NCBI GenBank assembly: GCA_022825925.1 | Contig: JAJDVW010000022.1 | Span: 1 to 64,000 of the forward strand | DNA from: Pseudomonadales bacterium | Lineage (GTDB): Bacteria > Pseudomonadota > Gammaproteobacteria > Pseudomonadales > Azotimanducaceae | Direction of reading: 5' to 3' | DNA: 64,000 bases | In this document: in pieces, positions 59,429 to 64,000 of the stretch | Layout of the letters: the number at the start of each line of letters is the position of its first letter | How positions within the stretch are numbered: the first letter of the stretch is position 1 | Program-made: the position numbers and the translations under genes | The notes under the pieces: generated by a model | What the model was told of the DNA's origin: nothing | Seen by the model: the letters and a program-made list of their open reading frames with translations, nothing else | Databases searched by the model: none

Positions 59429-60154
59429 TCAGGCGTTGGGGTTGCTCCCGTGACCAGACAAACCGCTCAGAAAGTCCTCTTGGAACCTTGCAGCTTCGGT
59501 CAGCGTTTCCGCTACGCCACGCCAGCCCGCCATGATCTCGTCGTACTTTCCCAGATAGCCGCTCTGACTCTTCTCGAAGCGCTGGCGTTTCGGTAGAGCA
59601 GCTAACTGGGAGAGCGGATCTGCGCGACACTCCCAGTCTGCTTTCTGAACTACGGGATTCTCCGGCGACACCGCAGCGATCACCCATGCGTCCATCTTCA
59701 TCGACGGCATACACATCACGAGATTTGGCGGGATCGAGGTTTCGCCGAGCCAGTTGAGCACGACGGTTCGTAGAGCGTTCGTGGTGTCGCTTGCAGGCGG
59801 GCACGGCCTCCCGCATGGGAGGTCGCGTGGGGCGTCTTTGATACCTGTACTCGCGTAGGTTTTGGTCGCGACATCTGCGTCCACGTGGACGATCAGCACA
59901 TCATGACGATCGAACACTGACGAGCCTGACACGGCCCCACCCCCTTCCTCGCGCGCTTGGCGGATCCAGCGGTAGACGCCGCCCCATCCGACGCCGGTGC
60001 TCTCGTGCTCTTTGGGGCCAAAGGCTGCCGAACGTTCCGGCTGCAGTGGGTCCAACCGGAACTCGACCGTCAATATGGTTTCCAGTATGGCTTTCAGTAC
60101 TGTGAAGTCGGTTGGACCCTCGGCGGCGACGGCAACGCGGAGCGGTTCAGACAT
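59429..60154 (-). CDS. TOPRIM-like nuclease-domain partner of the AAA ATPase, 241 aa
   Basis: AAEGPTDFTVLKAIL near the N-terminus gives the Glu of a TOPRIM-type site, and LIVHVDADVA near residue 95 gives DxD. This is the layout seen in DUF4435/DUF4276/RloB proteins paired with AAA ATPases in defence systems. ATG at 60154 is chosen; it starts 8 bp before the end of the ATPase gene, so production is coupled. The pair resembles PARIS or OLD-type modules, but I cannot assign a subtype. Confidence 0.65.
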   Translation of the reverse strand: MSEPLRVAVAAEGPTDFTVLKAILETILTVEFRLDPLQPERSAAFGPKEHESTGVGWGGVYRWIRQAREEGGGAVSGSSVFDRHDVLIVHVDADVATKTYASTGIKDAPRDLPCGRPCPPASDTTNALRTVVLNWLGETSIPPNLVMCMPSMKMDAWVIAAVSPENPVVQKADWECRADPLSQLAALPKRQRFEKSQSGYLGKYDEIMAGWRGVAETLTEAARFQEDFLSGLSGHGSNPNA

Positions 60155-61340
60155 TCGGCACGCCGCCGAGGTGCCCCATCGTCCAGAGCCGGGACAGGGT
60201 CCAGCCATCTTCGGCGCGGGCGAGCATGGCGGCGTCCAGGCGTACGCGTTCGACGACGGTACGGCCGGTGTTCGTTCGTGACACGGTGAACAGCCGAATC
60301 TGGTCCTCCCGCAGTGGAAGCCCATCGAGAACGAGTGGGTTGTGTGTGGTCAGGAGCATCTGGCGGGGCTCCGGCGCTTCAAGCTGCCAATGGCACACGC
60401 GTTCCATCAGCCCCCGGGCGAGGCGCGGGTTCAGGCCGTGGTCGGCGTTGTCTACCGCGCAAAGCGATGGACTCCTGGGGTGTCCGCAGATGACGGCGAG
60501 AAAAAGCACGTAAAGGGCACCCTCAGAGGCGTCGTACCCGGAAAGGGAACTGCCCGGTCGCATGAACCTGTCGCGGAAGCTGATCACCTGGTCGGAGGCC
60601 GCTGCGGATGGTGACAGGGCTAGCCGGGAGGATGAACTCGATGAGTAGTCTTTTGCCCAGTCGATGAGTTCCCGTGCATCCGCGCAGAGTCGGCGCACGT
60701 GGCTGTTCTCGCGTCGGGCGCGAAGTAGTTCCAGGACTGCATGCGGGAGATTGCCGCCGGACAGCCCGACAGGCTGCTTCGGCTGCGTTTCGGAGGCGAC
60801 GCCACGCAGCACGGGAGTCGTTGGCGAGAAGATGACGTAACTCTGCAGGCGCCGTAGCAGGTCTAGTGCTGATCCCGTCGTTACGTCGACGGCCTTGAGG
60901 GCTGCGAGCCCTCGTTCCGGGTTTGGCTTTTTCGTTTGCGCGGGTCCGCGACTGACGATGGGTGTTTCATCACTCGTGTCCTCCCACCGTTCTGTTTTGA
61001 ACCTCCACGCGGGGGACGGGTCTTTCAGGGGGTTGTGCAGAGAGACGTGGTATCGCGCGAGTTCGCTCTGTGCAGCAAAGTACAAATGAGGGGGGATCTT
61101 CTCGGACTCTTTGGCGGGAAAAGCCGACTTGTACAGTGCGGGGACGCCGGGGCGGACACCTCGAGCCAGGAGGCTTTGATCGTCGACCTTCCCATCCGCG
61201 GCGGCGGAGAGAACCCCGAGGGCTTCCAGCAGATTGCTCTTGCCGCTGCCGTTGGCGCCGATGAAGACGTTGACCAGCCCGAGGTCCACGGTGACGTCCG
61301 CTAGCGACTTGAACGTCCTCACGGACAGCTTCTGGAGCAT
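60147..61340 (-). CDS. AAA_21-type ATPase of a two-gene defence-like module, 397 aa
   Basis: SMC/RecF-like ATP-binding cassette: Walker A GANGSGKSN (residues 29-37), a signature-like DASEGALYVL near 275, a Walker B region LCAVDNADHGLNPR (near 300), and TTHNPLVLDG H-loop. In the Walker B the usual Asp-Glu is Asp-Asn, and the usual LHP is LNP. Such ATPases gate a nuclease partner, here the TOPRIM-like protein that overlaps by 8 bp. The full-length protein sits among catabolic genes like a transplanted module. Confidence 0.75.
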   Translation of the reverse strand: MLQKLSVRTFKSLADVTVDLGLVNVFIGANGSGKSNLLEALGVLSAAADGKVDDQSLLARGVRPGVPALYKSAFPAKESEKIPPHLYFAAQSELARYHVSLHNPLKDPSPAWRFKTERWEDTSDETPIVSRGPAQTKKPNPERGLAALKAVDVTTGSALDLLRRLQSYVIFSPTTPVLRGVASETQPKQPVGLSGGNLPHAVLELLRARRENSHVRRLCADARELIDWAKDYSSSSSSRLALSPSAAASDQVISFRDRFMRPGSSLSGYDASEGALYVLFLAVICGHPRSPSLCAVDNADHGLNPRLARGLMERVCHWQLEAPEPRQMLLTTHNPLVLDGLPLREDQIRLFTVSRTNTGRTVVERVRLDAAMLARAEDGWTLSRLWTMGHLGGVPNV

Positions 61341-61543
61341 GCGAGGAGATCCTCGTCCTCGGACCCAAGACGGCAGACGTTACCGGTGCTTCGAGAAGGG
61401 TGTCAACGCGGCTGGTCGGACGGCGCACGTCAGACGTGGTGGCGCCGTTCCGATCGTGGCGCTACCTCGGGCTGTGGGCGCCGGCCTCACGGTCATGGCC
61501 GGGGGCCGTGGTGTCGCGGCGAGCGAGCGTATGGCCACAGGTT

Positions 61544-62002
61544 CTAAGGCGCCATCCCTTTAGCGCGCAGTTCCGCCAGGGCTTCTTCCGTCTTGCGAAG
61601 GTGTCCGAGACCCATGCCGCGCAGGACGTGGTCCGCCTTGGTGTACTGGATCTTCGTGTACGTGGTGATCTCGACGCGGTTGCCCCACGGGTCGAGGAAG
61701 TCCATGAACCTGCCGTCGAGGAACGTCACCCCGAGCTCCGTCAGACGTTCGCGGGCGAGTTCCTTGTCGTCGACCGCGATCCCGAAGTGGCGGCGGTCGT
61801 CCGGTGCCTGGCGGCGTCCCCGGGCGAAGTTGATGAACTGGTCGCCAAAGTAGACGAACGCCGCGGTCTCGCTGCGCCGGGCGATCTCGAAGTCCAGGAA
61901 CGCCCCGTAGAACTCCAGGGCGGCGTCGATGTCGCCCACCTCCAGGGCGATGTGGTTGATCCCGACCGCGCGCGCCCGGCGCGGCGCCGCTTCATCGCGC
62001 AT
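61544..62002 (-). CDS. VOC/glyoxalase-family protein, 152 aa
   Basis: Single VOC module with GINHIALEVGDIDAALEFYG at the start (metal His), HFGIAVDDKELAR in the middle (second His), and DPWGNRVEITTY at the end (metal Glu). It overlaps the end of the selenoprotein gene by 11 bp. It may act on the same substrate. Confidence 0.82.
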   Translation of the reverse strand: MRDEAAPRRARAVGINHIALEVGDIDAALEFYGAFLDFEIARRSETAAFVYFGDQFINFARGRRQAPDDRRHFGIAVDDKELARERLTELGVTFLDGRFMDFLDPWGNRVEITTYTKIQYTKADHVLRGMGLGHLRKTEEALAELRAKGMAP

Positions 62003-63281
62003 CGTCGCGCCTCCTCTCCGGGCTCGCCGCCGCGACCGCCGCGGCCAGCGCTGCCCCGCTCTCGAACCGGTGCAACTGCCGCCGGGGCACGAGCCAGTTG
62101 CTGCCCAGGAACAGGTACTCCCGGCCGTCGCGCCGCAGGCATTCCCTGCGCGCCTCGTTGAGCACGCGCGCCGCGGCGGTTTCGCCCCAGAACCAGTTCT
62201 CCAGGCTGACCGGGTCGGTGTTTCCGCCCGGCCGCGCGGTCATGGACTCGTTGTAGTACGCCTTGAGATCTTCGGTCGCCATCTTGAGCGCCATGGCGGG
62301 CGATACCCCCGGCAGGGGGTTGTCCGGATCCTGGCCCCGAGCGAAGGCGGCGACGAACTCGGCGACCGCCTCGGGGGCAAGTCCGACCGTGTTGGCGGTG
62401 GTGCGCCCCCGCTCACGCACGGCTGCGTCGTACCAGTCGCGCAGCCCGTCCACCTCGGCGCGGAACGCGTCCGGAAGCGCGGCCTCGACATCGAGCTCGG
62501 CCGCGCTTGCCGCGAAGCTGACCGGGCACGCCAGCGGGGCTTCCGGCTCCGTGCCGGCGGGCTCGTCGTCGGGGAAGTCCTCGAGCACCGGCCCCTCCGG
62601 GCGTTCAAGCAACTCGAGGGCGGCCCGGACCACCCGAGTCTGAAACGCGGGGTTGCCGTGCGGGCCGATGGGTCGCCCGAGTTCGAACGGCACCCACAGG
62701 GCGCGGGGCGGCCGGATGCGTTCGGTGTGCACCCGGATCAGGCTGATCTGCGTCGTGGCCATGCCGGCCAGCTCCAGGAAGTGTCCCAGCGCGCCGACGG
62801 CGCGCGTGCAGGCGGGTCAGACCGGGACGAGGAGGGCGGTGTCCACCCCGTCGGCCTGCATCGTCCGCGCCAGCTCCCGGGCGTGCGGCTCGAGCGCGTG
62901 GGTGTCGCCGATCGCCCCCATGAACGAATAGTGGTCCCGGGCCAGGCTGCCGACCACGCCCGCCGCGGCCAGTTCGCGCAGCCGATCCAGCGGGAACACC
63001 ACGTTCCAGTCCTGCTGGAAGCCGGTGCGGTCGAAGTTGGTGGAGACATGGCTCATCACGAGGTCATCCGGCGGCGTGTGGGCCGGGATGCGCCGGTACT
63101 CCAGGGACCCGGGCGAGAAGGGCCGGTCGTCCCGCCGATGCAGGCCGGCGGTGGAGATCAGCGCGACGCGGCGTTCCGCCAGCGGAGGCCCCGTCACCCA
63201 GGGGGTGGCGTCGAACGCCGGGCATGGCATGGTCAGGAAGTGTTCCTGCAGCCGGGGGGACATGCGGTCGAGTCTGGCCAT
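61992..63281 (-). CDS. Selenoprotein B-like (glycine/sarcosine/betaine/proline reductase family), 429 aa with Sec at 155
   Basis: The frame is continuous through a UGA at 62817-62819. Before it is LLVPV, after it PACTRAVG, so the codon falls in a UxxC motif, as in the GrdB/PrdB selenoprotein family. The N-terminal part has VALISTAGLHRRDDRPF and SHVSTNFDRTGFQQDWNVVF. The part after the UGA continues the same fold (QISLIRVHTERI, then GNPAFQTRVV). A SECIS-like hairpin follows the UGA. GGAGA precedes the ATG at 63281. A conventional reading would call two genes, 63281-62817 and 62762-61992. It may reduce a C-N or C-S bond using selenol chemistry. It shares an operon with the VOC gene. Confidence 0.87.
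62789..62805 (-). promoter_or_regulatory. SECIS-like hairpin after the selenocysteine UGA
   Basis: On the minus strand, 11 bases after the UGA, GCGCGCC (62805-62799) pairs perfectly with GGCGCGC (62795-62789) around the loop GTC. The loop begins 18 bases after the UGA and starts with GU, as required for bacterial SECIS recognised by SelB (apical loop usually 16-37 bases downstream). Confidence 0.72.
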
Positions 63282-63395
63282 CGCCAGGTCTCCGGGGTGT
63301 GCGCTGCCGCGGGGGCCACGATTCTACTTGTCCGGCGGGCGTTCCGGCACGGAGTACGATGTTGTCGACGCAACGGACCCGGGCAGGAGGACAGG

Positions 63396-64000
63396 ATGGC
63401 CGACCACGCAAGCTGGGAAGAACGGCTCGAGCACGCGTTCGCGACGTTCTCGCGTTTCGTGCCGGATGCGGAACCGGCGCAGGTGCTCGCCTCCATGGAG
63501 CGCCGCATGGGTGCGCTCGGCACGTTCGCGTTCGCCACGGTAGGCGAGATGTGGGACCGGCCCGGACTCGACCGGCGCGACCGCAGCCTGATGATCATCG
63601 CGGTGCTGTCCGCGCAGGGGCGGGACGAAGAGCTCGCGCTGCACACCACCGTCGGGCTCCGCCATGGCCTCCGCCGCACCGAGATCGAGGAGATCAACCT
63701 GCACATCGCGGCGTACGCCGGGTTCCCGGCGGCGATGGCCGCCAGCCGGCGGATGGACGCGGCCTTCCGCGAGGCGGAGGGCGTGGAGCGGATCGAGGGG
63801 CGCGCGCCGGCCGAGCACCTGTCGGACGCCGAACGGCTCGAGCGGGCCGCGGACGTTCGCGCCTCGCTCACCGCCGGGCGGGCGAACCCGGACCCGGCGG
63901 CGGACCTCGAAGCGATGCGTGGGGTGATCGGAGGGCTCGGCGACTGGGCCATGAAGTGGGCCTTCGGCGAGATCTGGTCGCGGCCGCAGCTCTCGCGCCG
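63396..64000 (+). CDS. Carboxymuconolactone decarboxylase-like protein, two domains, partial
   Basis: The frame is open to the right edge. Residues from about 40 to 130 form one CMD/AhpD-like helical domain (WDRPGLDRRDRSLMIIAVLS, then LHTTVGLRHGLRRTEIEE). The second begins with FGEIWSRPQLSR at the window end. No CxxC is seen in the first domain, so it is of the decarboxylase/lactone rather than AhpD type. GGAGG precedes the ATG by six bases. It is divergent from the selenoprotein gene. Confidence 0.8.
   Translation, partial: MADHASWEERLEHAFATFSRFVPDAEPAQVLASMERRMGALGTFAFATVGEMWDRPGLDRRDRSLMIIAVLSAQGRDEELALHTTVGLRHGLRRTEIEEINLHIAAYAGFPAAMAASRRMDAAFREAEGVERIEGRAPAEHLSDAERLERAADVRASLTAGRANPDPAADLEAMRGVIGGLGDWAMKWAFGEIWSRPQLSR

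Noticed and set aside
62762-62819. Selenoprotein read as two genes or as a pseudogene
   Set aside because: The family motif continues in frame directly after the UGA, and a SECIS-like hairpin is present at the right distance.
1-64000. CRISPR arrays, rRNA, tRNA and conjugation (type IV secretion) genes
   Set aside because: Looked for by eye on both strands and not found.

Overview
The window is very GC-rich, Gram-negative DNA: it has two TonB-dependent receptor genes and typical proteobacterial overlapping gene starts. The gene content (glutathione transferases, phytanoyl-CoA dioxygenase-like proteins, CaiB-type CoA transferase, Baeyer-Villiger-type monooxygenase, a selenoprotein of the glycine/proline reductase family) fits a free-living or host-associated, probably marine, gammaproteobacterium. 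That placement is inference; no rRNA or tRNA gene was found to fix it.

Positions 1 to about 30,300 are a mobile, defence-rich island. It starts with two small unknown genes on the minus strand and a cluster of RNA-like hairpins (1342-1436). Next is a plus-strand block: an RxxxxH (HEPN-like) protein, a membrane-anchor-less GT51 transglycosylase-fold protein, a nucleotidyltransferase-like protein, a 1759-aa nuclease/STAND-type NTPase resembling Avs proteins, and an alpha/beta hydrolase of the LCAT/PGAP1 type. A minus-strand restriction-modification operon follows (small RHH protein, C5 cytosine methylase, restriction endonuclease, Vsr), each gene overlapping the next by ATGA. Next come a complete IS1380-type insertion sequence with recognisable ends and target duplication, an AIPR abortive-infection-type protein, a remnant integrative-element backbone (RHH protein, AcaB-like protein, TraI/MobH-like protein without a visible HD site, ParA, ParB), and a translationally coupled two-gene module (HTH plus PLD-like protein, and a large unknown protein). 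Two tandem, very similar tyrosine recombinases close the island.

Positions 30,300-33,700 hold two toxin-antitoxin modules: a nucleotidyltransferase toxin pair and HipBA.

Positions 33,700-64,000 look like chromosomal catabolic DNA for uptake and breakdown of an unidentified organic acid or ester. It carries an enolase-superfamily enzyme, VOC proteins, two MFS transporters, SDRs, a beta-lactamase-fold esterase, a CoA transferase, two TonB receptors (one interrupted by an amber codon), D-aminoacylase-type and amidohydrolase_2 enzymes, two PhyH-type oxygenases plus the remnant of a third, two GSTs, a flavin monooxygenase, a class II aldolase and a carboxymuconolactone decarboxylase-like protein running off the right edge. 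Small selfish or defence modules are scattered in it: an orphan VapC with a truncated antitoxin, HigBA with a frameshifted toxin, and an AAA ATPase plus TOPRIM-like pair. The most striking single gene is at 61992-63281 (minus): an in-frame UGA in a UxxC motif, followed by a SECIS-like hairpin, indicates a selenoprotein that ordinary gene calling would split in two.
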